This document shows, piece after piece, positions 33,610 through 43,254 of a stretch of DNA of 64,000 nt. Numbering within the stretch: the first letter of the stretch is position 1; every line of letters starts with the position of its first letter. Position numbers and translations under genes: made by a program. Source of the DNA: Wocania_A spongiicola (lineage in GTDB: Bacteria > Bacteroidota > Bacteroidia > Flavobacteriales > Flavobacteriaceae); NCBI RefSeq assembly GCF_023502325.1, contig NZ_JAMFLZ010000009.1, positions 74,512-138,511 on the forward strand, read 5' to 3'. The notes beneath the pieces are model-generated. The model saw nothing but the letters and a program-made list of their open reading frames with translations, had not been told where the DNA came from and searched no databases.

Positions 33610-35238
33610 TTAATTATTATTTCTTTTAATAGCTAATATTGAATCATAATCTTTATTATTTAAAATAATTCTTTTTCTATTTTGAAAGGTTTTGCTAAAA
33701 ATACTTTTCTCTAAATTTACATATTCGTTATTAATTCCGCATAAATGAGCAATGCTATGAAACAAATCATCTGTCATATAAGGTCTATCTAAATCAACTT
33801 CTATTGAATTGTTAAGTCTACGATCTTCAGATTGCCACAATAAAAAAGGGATTTGAAACATGGGTAAAGTTCCAACGTCATCACTATGTCCTACAAACTT
33901 AATTGTATTATAAACCTCTTCGCCATGGTCTGAGAAATAGAGCACAGAACTAGACGTTTTTTTTTCTTTTACTTTTTCAATAATTGAACTTAAAACAAAA
34001 TCATTGTATAAAATAGCATTATCGTAAGTATTAATGATTTTATGAATTTTGTCACTACTATATTTAGAGCCTGGTGGTATATCATTAAAAAAGCTATAAG
34101 TTTCTGGGTATCTGTTATAATAATTTAAATGAGTTCCTTGTAAATGAATAAATATTACTTTATGCTTTTTATTATCATTTAATGCTTTATCTAATTCCTT
34201 TAGTAAGTGATGATCATAAATTTTATTTTCTTCAGAGTTCGCAGCTGTTAAGAATACTCTTTTACTACTGGCTTTTGCTATTTTGGATACCAGACTTTCA
34301 TGAAACCCAATAGGGTTTTGATTTGATAACCAATAGGTTGTAAATCCTGAATTGTTTATAAGTTGAATTATAGATCCTTCTGCTTCATTAGTATTAATAG
34401 TAAAAGCCTTTTTTAAAGCTTTTGTAGTTGATGCATTTGCACTAATCACATTTTTATATATTAAAAGTTCTCCCTTAACTTTATTTAATAAAGGAGTGGT
34501 GTTTCTTTCGTAACCATAAAGATTTAAATTTTGCTTTGTAGTTGATTCACCTATAACTACTATAAATGTTTCTTCACTATCAGCTTTATTTACGCCCTTA
34601 TTTTCAAATGGCCCAAAAACGTGTCCATAAACTTCTGAATTATTGAAATAACTATCTCTATTTAAATCATAATAAGATTTCACCATAAGAAATAGGAGGT
34701 TTTGACGCCTTGTATGGTTTAATAATAAAAGTAAACTTGAAAAAAAAGTAAAAAGTAGTATAGTTGAAATTTTTTTGTTTGTATGAAAAATTTTAATATC
34801 CCATTTTTGAATTTTAATTAAAGAATAGATTGTTAATGTTATTAAAACTGATAGCAATACAAATAATTTAAAATCTAAATAAAATAATAGAAACTCTTTA
34901 GCCTCAGTTAAATTAGTTTCCGAAACAATAAAAATAGATGAAGGTGTAAATTTGGTATTAAAAATAAAATAATGGCCTGTTTCAAAAATCAACATTAAAA
35001 TTAGAAAGACATAGGCTATTTTTAAATAATAAGTTTTTATGATTAGATTCTTAATTATTATTGCTGGCATAACAATTAAAGTTGAGAAAAAAATATTCTC
35101 AAAAAAGTTATAGACCCTTTCTACATATAGACTAGTAAATATTAGTTCAAAAAGAAAAGCTAATGCAACAGGTAACAAAAAAAGCAAGAGTAAGTTACCT
35201 TTATTATAAATTATAGTCTTCTTATTGTTTAATTGCAT
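33610..35238 (-). CDS. Phosphoethanolamine transferase-like sulfatase-fold membrane enzyme
   Basis: Related to EptA/CptA, which move phosphoethanolamine from lipid to lipid A or glycan. It has 542 aa from ATG 35236-35238 (MQLNNKK). The ATG at 35331 would overlap the flippase by 110 bases and adds unrelated residues, so the shorter form (17-base overlap) is preferred. Four to five N-terminal helices precede a periplasmic alkaline-phosphatase-fold domain. The nucleophile block is VVIGESTTKQNLNLYGY, and the later metal block is YFSDHGEEVYNTIKFVGHSDD. The transferred group is inferred from the family. Confidence 0.8.
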   Translation of the reverse strand: MQLNNKKTIIYNKGNLLLLFLLPVALAFLFELIFTSLYVERVYNFFENIFFSTLIVMPAIIIKNLIIKTYYLKIAYVFLILMLIFETGHYFIFNTKFTPSSIFIVSETNLTEAKEFLLFYLDFKLFVLLSVLITLTIYSLIKIQKWDIKIFHTNKKISTILLFTFFSSLLLLLNHTRRQNLLFLMVKSYYDLNRDSYFNNSEVYGHVFGPFENKGVNKADSEETFIVVIGESTTKQNLNLYGYERNTTPLLNKVKGELLIYKNVISANASTTKALKKAFTINTNEAEGSIIQLINNSGFTTYWLSNQNPIGFHESLVSKIAKASSKRVFLTAANSEENKIYDHHLLKELDKALNDNKKHKVIFIHLQGTHLNYYNRYPETYSFFNDIPPGSKYSSDKIHKIINTYDNAILYNDFVLSSIIEKVKEKKTSSSVLYFSDHGEEVYNTIKFVGHSDDVGTLPMFQIPFLLWQSEDRRLNNSIEVDLDRPYMTDDLFHSIAHLCGINNEYVNLEKSIFSKTFQNRKRIILNNKDYDSILAIKRNNN

Positions 35239-36520
35239 CTCTTTTAAATAATTCATTTCTAAAAATAAAAAACATGAGTAATGTATAAAACATATAACTA
35301 TAAGCATGAGCTTTAATTGCTCCAATAACATTTAAATGATTTATTAAATAAATACTTAATAAATAAACAAATAACATCAATGATGTTTCACATATTAAAT
35401 ATTTTAATATCATTTTCTTTGCAAAAAATTGGTATGATACTGTAAGCGATACTATTCTAAAAAAATCTCCAATTAATTGCCAACCAAATAATTCTTGCAT
35501 ACTTAAGAAGTCTGAAGTAAAAACTACACGTATTATAAAATACCGAAAAAAGTAAATCATAATAAAGCCCAACAAAACAATTGGCAATATGTTTTGATAA
35601 AAATTTATAATTGTAGTTTTAAACTTTGTGTTATTAATATCTTCAGACAAAACTGGTAATAAATACATATTGAATAGTGTATAAACAAACAACATATAAT
35701 AGTTAGATATTTTTCTAGTAGCCTCCCAATAACCTGCATCAGTTATTCCCACTGTGTCAATAATATGGTTTCTTATCAATAGAAAAATAACTGGAAACAT
35801 TATTCCAGAAAACAAAGTCATTGAAAAAAAAGAAGTTATCTTTTTAAAAAAAACTTTTGATATTAAAGTAAATTTAATGCTTTTACTTATTTCTTTTAGC
35901 ATCTTAAACCTATATAAAAGAGAAGAAAACAATAAAAACGGCGATATTACAATTGCATATAACGCTCCTTCTAACTTATTATAAACAATTAATACAACTA
36001 TTAAGATGGTAGTAAATATATAGCCTACAATATTTACTTGTATTAACTGCTTAATTCTTTTTAATCCATTTAATATAGAAATATAAAAAATATGAATAGA
36101 ATAAAAAGGAATCATTATGGCAGACACCTTAAATAAAAAAGAAAAATCCTTGCTATTAAATACTATTTGGCTAATAGTATTAGAGAACAAAAAAATACCA
36201 AAAAACAACATAATAGATATGCAAAGAGAAACAAAAAAAGCAGATGAAATTATACGTTTTAATTGTAGCTCATCTTCTCTATATTCTGCCACATATTTTA
36301 TGACACCGTGCTTAACTCCTAAAGAAGACAAACTTTCTACAGATTGCATAAAGTTTGACAAATTACCAGTAATAGCTAAACCAGCAGGACCAATAAAAAT
36401 AGCCATTACTTTTGATACTACAAAACCAGTGATTAGCTTAAAAAAAACGCTTAAAGAATTGAAGGATGCTACTCTTAATAACAAGTTTTTTTTATATCCC
36501 TCTTTTATTTTTTTAAACAT
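35222..36520 (-). CDS. Wzx-type flippase (O-antigen/lipid III translocase-like)
   Basis: A MOP-superfamily exporter of 432 aa with about 12 hydrophobic helices. It starts LLRVASFNSLSVFFKLITGFVVSKVMAIFIGPAGLAI, typical of WzxE-like flippases that move undecaprenyl-linked oligosaccharide across the inner membrane. Its neighbour at 36566-37864 is a paralogue of identical length and similar sequence, 45 bases upstream. Two flippases in tandem are unusual for one glycan. Confidence 0.83.
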   Translation of the reverse strand: MFKKIKEGYKKNLLLRVASFNSLSVFFKLITGFVVSKVMAIFIGPAGLAITGNLSNFMQSVESLSSLGVKHGVIKYVAEYREDELQLKRIISSAFFVSLCISIMLFFGIFLFSNTISQIVFNSKDFSFLFKVSAIMIPFYSIHIFYISILNGLKRIKQLIQVNIVGYIFTTILIVVLIVYNKLEGALYAIVISPFLLFSSLLYRFKMLKEISKSIKFTLISKVFFKKITSFFSMTLFSGIMFPVIFLLIRNHIIDTVGITDAGYWEATRKISNYYMLFVYTLFNMYLLPVLSEDINNTKFKTTIINFYQNILPIVLLGFIMIYFFRYFIIRVVFTSDFLSMQELFGWQLIGDFFRIVSLTVSYQFFAKKMILKYLICETSLMLFVYLLSIYLINHLNVIGAIKAHAYSYMFYTLLMFFIFRNELFKRDAIKQ

Positions 36521-36565
36521 TTAGATATAACTATAATTAATTTGGTATAATTCTAATTGCTAAAA

Positions 36566-37864
36566 CTATTTCTTTTCACCCGCTATGCCAAAAAGGGAAC
36601 TTCTAAATATTAATAAAATGACACCGTAATACATTAAGTAGCTAACAAAATGCCCAATAACGGCTCCTTCTACATCAAATATTTTAATAAAATAAATACT
36701 TGTTGCATATAATATTATGATTAAAAAAGCTTCTGTTACTACATAATGCCAAAACATTTTCTTTGCTAAAAATTGATAGGCAATCACCATAGATAAAACT
36801 TTAAAAAAGTCTCCTAATAGTTGCCATAAAAACAATCCTTCAACTGGCTTAAACTCTTCCGAAAAAACAATAGCAACTATATATGGTTTTAATAAATAGA
36901 TTAATAAAAATCCAATTAGCATTATTGGTATTACTATTTTATAAAATCCAAAAACCTCTTTTTTAAAAGCCTTAGCTGTGTTAATTTCCGACAACCGCGG
37001 TAAAATGTATAAAGCCATTAAAGAGCTAACCAGCATTAAATAGTATTTAGAAATTCTTGTCATAGCTTCCCAAAAACCTGCGTCTTTATAGCCTATATTT
37101 TCAATGATATGTGACCGAATAGCCAAAGCTACTATTGGTAACAAAACTGCCGAAAACAATGCCATTACAGAATAGGAACTCAAACGTTTAAAATAACTAA
37201 AACTAACATATTTTACCTGTATAAGTGGTGTTAAACTACGGCGGTTTATAATACCTACTAAGGTGATTAAAAATATTAATGACTCCGCTATAACAACAGA
37301 TATTAATGCGCCTTCTAGCTTCCTTTGAAAAATTAAAAGTAGTGTAATAGAAACCCCTAAAATTTGTCCAATAATATTTATTATTATAAGTATTTTATAC
37401 TTAGAAAAGCCATTCATTATTGAAAACGAAAACATATTCAAAGAATAAAAAGGTAATACTATAGCAAAGATTTTAATTACATAGGCGTAGCTATTATAAT
37501 TTGGGAATATAATATTGTTAATATTTTCTGCATTAAAATAACACAAAAGTGACACTAAAATTGAAGAGACAAACCCTATATAATAAACGGTAGAAATGGT
37601 TCTACTTAACCTAACAATATTTTCTTTGTAATCAGCTATATATTTTACCGCCCCTTTATAGAAACCAAGTATTGCAACAGATTGAATAGAACTAACAAAA
37701 TTGCGTAAATTACCTATTAAAGCCAATCCTTCTGCTCCAATAAAAACAGCAATGGCTTTAGAAGTTAATATACCTGCTATCATTCTCGTTAAAATTGCAG
37801 CGGTTTTTAACGAAGTAACTTTTATTAAAACATTGTTATTTATATAATCAATTAATTTTTTCAA
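36566..37864 (-). CDS. Wzx-type flippase, tandem paralogue
   Basis: A second 432-aa MOP-family flippase. Aligned by eye, KAIAVFIGAEGLALIGNLRNF matches KVMAIFIGPAGLAITGNLSNF of the neighbour, with similarity throughout (for example the pair FGPGL...GYKDAGFWEAMTRISKYY and GITDAGYWEATRKISNYY). The two probably arose by duplication and have diverged well. It lies 158 bases downstream of a sulfatase-like gene. The gap holds no clear terminator. Confidence 0.83.
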   Translation of the reverse strand: MKKLIDYINNNVLIKVTSLKTAAILTRMIAGILTSKAIAVFIGAEGLALIGNLRNFVSSIQSVAILGFYKGAVKYIADYKENIVRLSRTISTVYYIGFVSSILVSLLCYFNAENINNIIFPNYNSYAYVIKIFAIVLPFYSLNMFSFSIMNGFSKYKILIIINIIGQILGVSITLLLIFQRKLEGALISVVIAESLIFLITLVGIINRRSLTPLIQVKYVSFSYFKRLSSYSVMALFSAVLLPIVALAIRSHIIENIGYKDAGFWEAMTRISKYYLMLVSSLMALYILPRLSEINTAKAFKKEVFGFYKIVIPIMLIGFLLIYLLKPYIVAIVFSEEFKPVEGLFLWQLLGDFFKVLSMVIAYQFLAKKMFWHYVVTEAFLIIILYATSIYFIKIFDVEGAVIGHFVSYLMYYGVILLIFRSSLFGIAGEKK

Positions 37865-38023
37865 TTAATATGAATTTACTTTTTCTTAAAAGGTTAATTT
37901 TTTATTGCAATTTTTTGATAAAAAAAAGAAAATAGTGGTTAACTTTCTGTGTTTTTTTTGAATGAACCAAATATACAAAATCCTTTAATGACATATTTGC
38001 ATTACAAATAGGTTATTTAACGC

Positions 38024-39514
38024 TTATTTTCCTTTTTTATTAAATACAATGCTACCTTTTTCATCAATATATTCATAAACGCCATAAGGCGCTCCTTCCT
38101 TTATTAATGCGAAGCTTTTATTTTCTTCTAAATAATTCAAATATGATTCGTTTTTACTTAAATATGAAAATAAAATCCTAAACAAATTTACAGATGTGCT
38201 TAGTTTATTATCAAAATATGGTGGTACATCATCTGGCCATTTAATAGCTAATGCTGAAGTATAGATAGAATATATTAAATCTCTATCTATTTGTTTTATT
38301 CCAGTTTCAAGACTATAATTTAATCCTATAAAACCTCCATGGTCTGCTACTATAACTATTAAACTATTATTATCTTTTTCTTTAATTATTTTTACAATTT
38401 CTTTTAAAGATTGGTTAGCCTTTTCTAAATCTATTAAATAACCTTCTCGTTCTTTTTTTATTCCTTTAGATTCATTTTTATTTACTGATATATGGCTTGG
38501 TCTCATCAAGCCAATAAAGTAAAAATTATTGGCAGAAATATTTTCAGATATTGATTGTTCTAATTCGCTTACAACTTCTTTTTCAATTTCAAAGCCTCTA
38601 GCTAAAAATGAGATTTCTTTAAAATCAATATTACAATAATCATAGTAAATATCAGGTCTATTAACTAGTAAATATGGCCTTTCTAGTAATAAAAAACTTT
38701 TGTATTTATTTTTTTTAAGAATTGAAATTACAGAATTATTACCAGCTATAACTTCTCTGGCATTATATAATTCTTTATTATTAGCTTTCGTATTATTATA
38801 GTAATGATGCTTCATAGAAAACATTGAACTATTAGAGCTTAACGTAGATACATAATTGCTTCTATAATCATTATAAAGTTTAAAATTTTCTTCTATCAAA
38901 AAATTTTCAAACTCACTATTATCATAATTATAGTACCCCTTTTTTAACTCAGAAAAACCTGCATACCCGTCTGGTTGAATTATGTATATATTTGGTGTTT
39001 TCTTAAATACAACATCTTCGATATCATCTGGTTGCTCTTGCCATTTAGTAGAATATGTTACTGCCTTATAAAAATCTGGAAAAAGTTTTATAAAAACAAA
39101 TAACGCTAATAGGTATTGAAATACAATTATTTTATTGATTTGGTTTTTAACAATAATGGCTAAAAAAAAAGACGCCAAAATAAACAAAACAAGCAATTTG
39201 TTTTTAAAACCATAAGTAGATAGTATTACAAAAAAAGTAAATACTGTTAAATTTAGAATAGGAATCAAATAGCAAATGTATTTATTGATCTTTACTAACC
39301 TTTTAAATAAAATGTATGTTGAGGCAAATAATATAATAGGGAGTATAATAAAACAGATGAGAAAAAAAATAAATTGCGTCCAAGAATTAACCAATGTAAA
39401 ATTAGCATTATAATAAAATAGCAAAGGATATAATCCAGCAGCTATTGCAGCAATAACTGGGTGTTGTTTTTTACTATTTATAAATTTAATTATCTGGTTT
39501 CTCAACTTAAGCAT
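38024..39514 (-). CDS. Sulfatase-fold membrane protein, function unclear
   Basis: A 496-aa protein with several N-terminal membrane helices (about residues 15-170) and a C-terminal sulfatase-like extracytoplasmic domain. It begins NIYIIQPDGYAGFSELKKGYY and later has the metal-ligand block VIVADHGGFIGLN. The nucleophile position appears as the segment NYVSTLSSNSSMFSM, without the CxPxR formylglycine motif of true sulfatases. A phosphotransferase or related alkaline-phosphatase-superfamily activity on lipids or glycans is possible. It overlaps the NoeA-like gene by 8 bases, implying coupling. Confidence 0.72.
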   Translation of the reverse strand: MLKLRNQIIKFINSKKQHPVIAAIAAGLYPLLFYYNANFTLVNSWTQFIFFLICFIILPIILFASTYILFKRLVKINKYICYLIPILNLTVFTFFVILSTYGFKNKLLVLFILASFFLAIIVKNQINKIIVFQYLLALFVFIKLFPDFYKAVTYSTKWQEQPDDIEDVVFKKTPNIYIIQPDGYAGFSELKKGYYNYDNSEFENFLIEENFKLYNDYRSNYVSTLSSNSSMFSMKHHYYNNTKANNKELYNAREVIAGNNSVISILKKNKYKSFLLLERPYLLVNRPDIYYDYCNIDFKEISFLARGFEIEKEVVSELEQSISENISANNFYFIGLMRPSHISVNKNESKGIKKEREGYLIDLEKANQSLKEIVKIIKEKDNNSLIVIVADHGGFIGLNYSLETGIKQIDRDLIYSIYTSALAIKWPDDVPPYFDNKLSTSVNLFRILFSYLSKNESYLNYLEENKSFALIKEGAPYGVYEYIDEKGSIVFNKKGK

Positions 39515-40895
39515 CGTCTTTCTTTTTTAATAAAAATAACACCCTCTTAGTTTCATTAATTTCTTTTTTTTCTATAATATCAAAAAATTTAACGTAAGAT
39601 TTTTCAAAATTTTCTAAGGAATAGAAACTAAAATGATTTTTAAATTCTGCTTTTGAGTTTAACAAATGCTCAACCCAAGAGTCTCTTCTCTTAGGGAACT
39701 CTATAATTAAGTATCTTGAAAAAGAAGCAAAAAAACTAGCAGACATATTAAAAGTCACATTACCGGATAAAGTTATATGATGTATTAAAGCCAAAGCCAA
39801 AGTAATGTCTGGTCCAAACTTTTGTATACGTTCTAAAAACGAAAAGCGCTCCTTATTATTAAATCCTATTGCTGAAGATGGATTAAGTACATTTAATACA
39901 AAAGGAGTTATGTAATTTTCTTTATTTTCTTTTGCCTTAATGTAATTAAAATCTACTGCATTATTATCTATATCGCATACTAAAGCCTGCTGTAGTTTAT
40001 AAGAAATTCGCCTTACAAAAGCTCCATCATTTCCACCAACGTCTATTATCTTTTGTGGCTTTAAATTAATAATCCACGAATTAATAGTTTTAGACTTTAA
40101 ATTGAAAGCCTCATCACTATAATTTATTTTGTTATAGTAGTTTCCCCATTCAGAATCTTCTTTAAGCTTTAGTTTTTTTATATAATTATATAGGCTTTTT
40201 ATGATGTTAAGTTGAGCTGTTTTTGATAATGAACTCTGCTTAGTCTCCCCATTATAATCTTCTTTATATTTATCTTCAAATTTAGCCAATAAATGAATAT
40301 TTGTGTAAAGGACAGGGCTTAACTTCGATTTAGAAGGCAAAATAGATGCTAGCATTTTTAATGGCAAACCATCTAAAAACTCACTCATTAACTTAAGGGA
40401 TTCTGCACCATGGTAACGCGCTAGAACTAACGGTCCTAAAAAATGATTTATAAATTGCTTATAGGCTCTCCAAGGCTTGTTTTCAACATAAAAATCAAAT
40501 GAAAGTGTATCTATGAAAATAGCTTTTCCTTCGTGAAAAGTCACATTAAAAGCAGAAGCATCTTTTAAAGAAAATCCTTTCTCTAAACTGTATTTTTGTA
40601 ACCTAAGTGTTAATAACGCTGCTTCTTTATATTGGTTAAAACTCCATTCGTACGGATATGTAACAAAAGAAATTTGTTCTGGTTGAATAATAATTTCTGT
40701 TGAAGAATTTGATAACTCTTTATGAGGAATTAACGCTCTACTACTAAATAATTTAGCAAAAAAACCAGAATCCGTAAGGGCAGAATATTGTTTGTAATAA
40801 ATAGGTTTTATAACTCTTTTAACAACACCCTCATCATCATAAATATAACCTGAAGGGTCTCTAAATGAAGATGGATGGTGTTTTCTATGAGTCAC
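39507..40895 (-). CDS. NoeA-like SAM methyltransferase
   Basis: A protein of 462 aa. The N-terminal part (SGYIYDDEGVVKRVIKP, PYEWSFNQYKEAALLTL, ALRLQKYSLEKGFSLKDASAFNVTF in part) is typical of the group annotated as nodulation protein NoeA-like methyltransferases. The C-terminal part has motif I IIDVGGNDGAF with following CDIDNNAVDFN. A role in modifying a surface glycan is inferred from the cluster. It lies between a 68-aa membrane protein (11-base overlap) and the sulfatase-like gene (8-base overlap), so the three form one translationally coupled unit. Confidence 0.77.
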   Translation of the reverse strand: MTHRKHHPSSFRDPSGYIYDDEGVVKRVIKPIYYKQYSALTDSGFFAKLFSSRALIPHKELSNSSTEIIIQPEQISFVTYPYEWSFNQYKEAALLTLRLQKYSLEKGFSLKDASAFNVTFHEGKAIFIDTLSFDFYVENKPWRAYKQFINHFLGPLVLARYHGAESLKLMSEFLDGLPLKMLASILPSKSKLSPVLYTNIHLLAKFEDKYKEDYNGETKQSSLSKTAQLNIIKSLYNYIKKLKLKEDSEWGNYYNKINYSDEAFNLKSKTINSWIINLKPQKIIDVGGNDGAFVRRISYKLQQALVCDIDNNAVDFNYIKAKENKENYITPFVLNVLNPSSAIGFNNKERFSFLERIQKFGPDITLALALIHHITLSGNVTFNMSASFFASFSRYLIIEFPKRRDSWVEHLLNSKAEFKNHFSFYSLENFEKSYVKFFDIIEKKEINETKRVLFLLKKKDDA

Positions 40896-41091
40896 TAGAT
40901 TTTTTATTTTCTATATCAGAGCTTTCAATATTTATATCATCAAGTAAGTCTTTATTAGGTTTTATAATTCCAAAAAATAATTTTATTTTATATAAAAGGT
41001 TTCTAGAAAACAATAAGACTCCAGCAACTGCTGCAACAATTGCTTGCACAATCATCGCCCCTATTGTTGGATCAAAATAAAGAAAATACAT
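40885..41091 (-). CDS. Small membrane protein upstream of the NoeA-like gene
   Basis: I do not recognise a family. It is a 68-aa protein with one transmembrane helix (about 8-28, TIGAMIVQAIVAAVAGVLLF), a basic cytosolic stretch and an acidic, Ser-rich tail. Its stop overlaps the NoeA-like start by 11 bases. It may be a membrane recruitment subunit of the methyltransferase, an idea based only on position. Confidence 0.65.
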   Translation of the reverse strand: MYFLYFDPTIGAMIVQAIVAAVAGVLLFSRNLLYKIKLFFGIIKPNKDLLDDINIESSDIENKKSSDS

Positions 41092-41120
41092 GACTAAATT
41101 TTTTGTAAATATAACAATTG

Positions 41121-41360
41121 CTATTCCCGCTTTAAAAACAAATAGTATAAATTAACCGAAAAAATTGCAACATTGGCAATAATTATTGGCAAACCAATTC
41201 TTAAAGTTGGCATTAAGAATCCGTATATAACAAACAAAATACAACCAGTCATGTTTACAAAACGTAATGTCTTGACGTTTTTCATAGTAAAAGATATAAG
41301 CACCATTAACGATGCCAAATAGCCTATGTACTCTGTTCCTGTAATTCCGAATAACTCCAT
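41121..41360 (-). CDS. Small three-TM protein, SemiSWEET/YgjV-like
   Basis: A 79-aa protein with three hydrophobic helices. GYLASLMVLISF at the start and IIANVAIFSVNLYYL at the end recall the triple-helix bundle of SemiSWEET sugar transporters, and YGFLMPTLRIGLPIIIAN also fits. The PQ motif is missing. It may be a YgjV-like inner-membrane protein or a diverged SemiSWEET. It stands between typA and the polysaccharide cluster, on the same strand. Confidence 0.6.
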   Translation of the reverse strand: MELFGITGTEYIGYLASLMVLISFTMKNVKTLRFVNMTGCILFVIYGFLMPTLRIGLPIIIANVAIFSVNLYYLFLKRE

Positions 41361-41370
41361 AATAATTTCA

Positions 41371-41404
41371 TAAAAAAAGAGAAACCCTATTAGAATTTCT
41401 CTTT
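41371..41404 (-). terminator. Intrinsic terminator after typA
   Basis: A 9-bp stem (AAAGAGAAA/TTTCTCTTT) with an 11-base loop is followed on the minus strand by TTTTT. It lies 25 bases after the typA stop. Confidence 0.7.
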
Positions 41405-41429
41405 AAAGAATTTTTACTAATTTAATAAA

Positions 41430-43229
41430 TTAGATTGATTTATTTCTTTTACGTTCAACCTCCGTTAAATAGATTTTACGCAAACGTAAGAAGTTTGGTG
41501 TAACTTCTACATATTCATCTTTTTGGATATACTCTAAAGCTTCTTCTAAAGAAAATTTAATTGCTGGAACAATTTTAGCTTTATCATCTGCACCAGATGA
41601 GCGAACATTACTTAACTTTTTAGTTTTTGTTACGTTAACAGTCATATCATCTCCACGAGAGTTTTCCCCTATAACTTGACCTTCATAAATATCTTCTCCA
41701 GGGTCAACAAAAAACTTACCTCTATCTTGTAACTTATCAATAGAATAAGGAATAGCTTGTCCTTTTTCCATCGATACTAAACTTCCATTTTGACGCTCTG
41801 GAATCCCGCCTTTTAAAGGCTGATATTCTTTAAAACGATGGGCCATAATAGCCTCACCTGCTGTTGCAGTTAAAAGTTGATTACGTAACCCTATAATGCC
41901 TCTTGATGGCACTAAAAACTCACAAACCATTCTATCGCCTTTAGCCTCCATACTTAACATTTCGCCTTTACGAAGTGTTACCATTTCTATTGCTTTGCCA
42001 GATACTGTTTCTGGTAAATCGATAGTCATTTCTTCAACAGGCTCACATTTAACACCATCAATTTCTTTAATGATTACTTGAGGTTGACCAATTTGTAATT
42101 CGTATCCCTCACGACGCATCGTTTCAATTAATACTGATAAGTGTAAAACTCCACGGCCAAACACCATAAACTTATCTGCACTATCTGTTTCTTCTACTCT
42201 TAATGCTAAGTTTTTTTCTAGCTCTTTTGTTAAACGGTCTTTGATATGACGAGAAGTAACAAACTTTCCGTCTTTACCAAAAAACGGTGAATCATTAATA
42301 GTAAACAACATACTCATTGTTGGCTCATCAATAGCTATGGTTTTTAGTCCTTCAGGAGTTTCAAAATCAGCAACAGTATCACCAATTTCAAATCCTTCTA
42401 AACCAACAATAGCACAAATATCTCCAGCTTTAACCTCTTCCACTTTCTTACGCCCTAATCCTTCAAATGTATGTAACTCCTTTATTTTAGACTTTACAAT
42501 ACTTCCATCTCTTTTAACTAAAGATATATTTTGCCCTACTTTTAGTTCTCCACGTGTTAATCGCCCAATAGCAATTCTTCCCGTAAACGAAGAAAAATCT
42601 AAAGATGTAATTAGCATTTGTGTAGTCCCTTCTTCAATTTTAGGAGACGGAATATGGTCAATAACCATATCTAATAAGGGTTCAATATTATCAGTTTCAT
42701 TTTGCCAATCATCACTCATCCAATTATTCTTTGCAGAACCATAAACCGTTGGAAAATCTAACTGCCATTCTTCAGCTCCTAATTCAAACATCAAATCAAA
42801 CACTTTTTCATGTACCTCATCTGGTGTACAGTTTTCTTTATCAACTTTATTGATAACTACACATGGCTTCAACCCTAAATCAATCGCTTTTTGTAATACA
42901 AAACGCGTTTGAGGCATTGGCCCCTCAAAAGCATCAACTAAAAGCAAAACACCATCAGCCATATTTAAAACACGCTCAACTTCTCCACCAAAATCGGCGT
43001 GACCGGGGGTGTCAATGATATTAATTTTTGTGTCTTTATAAATTACAGAAACGTTTTTAGATGTAATTGTAATTCCACGTTCTCGTTCTAAATCATTATT
43101 ATCAAGAATTAAATCACCTGTATTTTCGTTTTCACGAAATAGTTGACAATGATACATAATCTTATCTACTAAGGTTGTTTTACCGTGATCTACGTGTGCA
43201 ATAATTGCAATATTTTTAATATTAGCCAT
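41430..43229 (-). CDS. typA: Translational GTPase TypA/BipA
   Basis: A ribosome-associated GTPase involved in 50S assembly and stress responses. It has 599 aa from ATG 43227-43229 (MANIKNIAIIAHVDHGKTTL), where family members begin and where an AAGGAG sits 7 bases upstream. An in-frame ATG 33 codons upstream would place extra residues on a hydrophobic, non-conserved segment, and its transcript start would precede the candidate -7 box. G1 is AHVDHGKT (11-18), switch RGITI, G3 DTPGH and G4 NKVD. Domains II-V run to the C-terminus. Confidence 0.95.
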   Translation of the reverse strand: MANIKNIAIIAHVDHGKTTLVDKIMYHCQLFRENENTGDLILDNNDLERERGITITSKNVSVIYKDTKINIIDTPGHADFGGEVERVLNMADGVLLLVDAFEGPMPQTRFVLQKAIDLGLKPCVVINKVDKENCTPDEVHEKVFDLMFELGAEEWQLDFPTVYGSAKNNWMSDDWQNETDNIEPLLDMVIDHIPSPKIEEGTTQMLITSLDFSSFTGRIAIGRLTRGELKVGQNISLVKRDGSIVKSKIKELHTFEGLGRKKVEEVKAGDICAIVGLEGFEIGDTVADFETPEGLKTIAIDEPTMSMLFTINDSPFFGKDGKFVTSRHIKDRLTKELEKNLALRVEETDSADKFMVFGRGVLHLSVLIETMRREGYELQIGQPQVIIKEIDGVKCEPVEEMTIDLPETVSGKAIEMVTLRKGEMLSMEAKGDRMVCEFLVPSRGIIGLRNQLLTATAGEAIMAHRFKEYQPLKGGIPERQNGSLVSMEKGQAIPYSIDKLQDRGKFFVDPGEDIYEGQVIGENSRGDDMTVNVTKTKKLSNVRSSGADDKAKIVPAIKFSLEEALEYIQKDEYVEVTPNFLRLRKIYLTEVERKRNKSI

Positions 43230-43236
43230 AATGATG

Positions 43237-43242
43237 CTCCTT
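43237..43242 (-). promoter_or_regulatory. Shine-Dalgarno of typA, deciding the start
   Basis: AAGGAG on the minus strand ends 7 bases before the ATG at 43227-43229. Together with the GTPase alignment it fixes that start. SDs are otherwise rare in this window (see rpsU). Confidence 0.7.
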
Positions 43243-43254
43243 ATTTTAAGCGTG

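Noticed and set aside
35239..35331. Longer start of the phosphoethanolamine transferase-like gene
   Set aside because: It would overlap the flippase gene by 110 bases; the ATG at 35238 gives a normal N-terminus.
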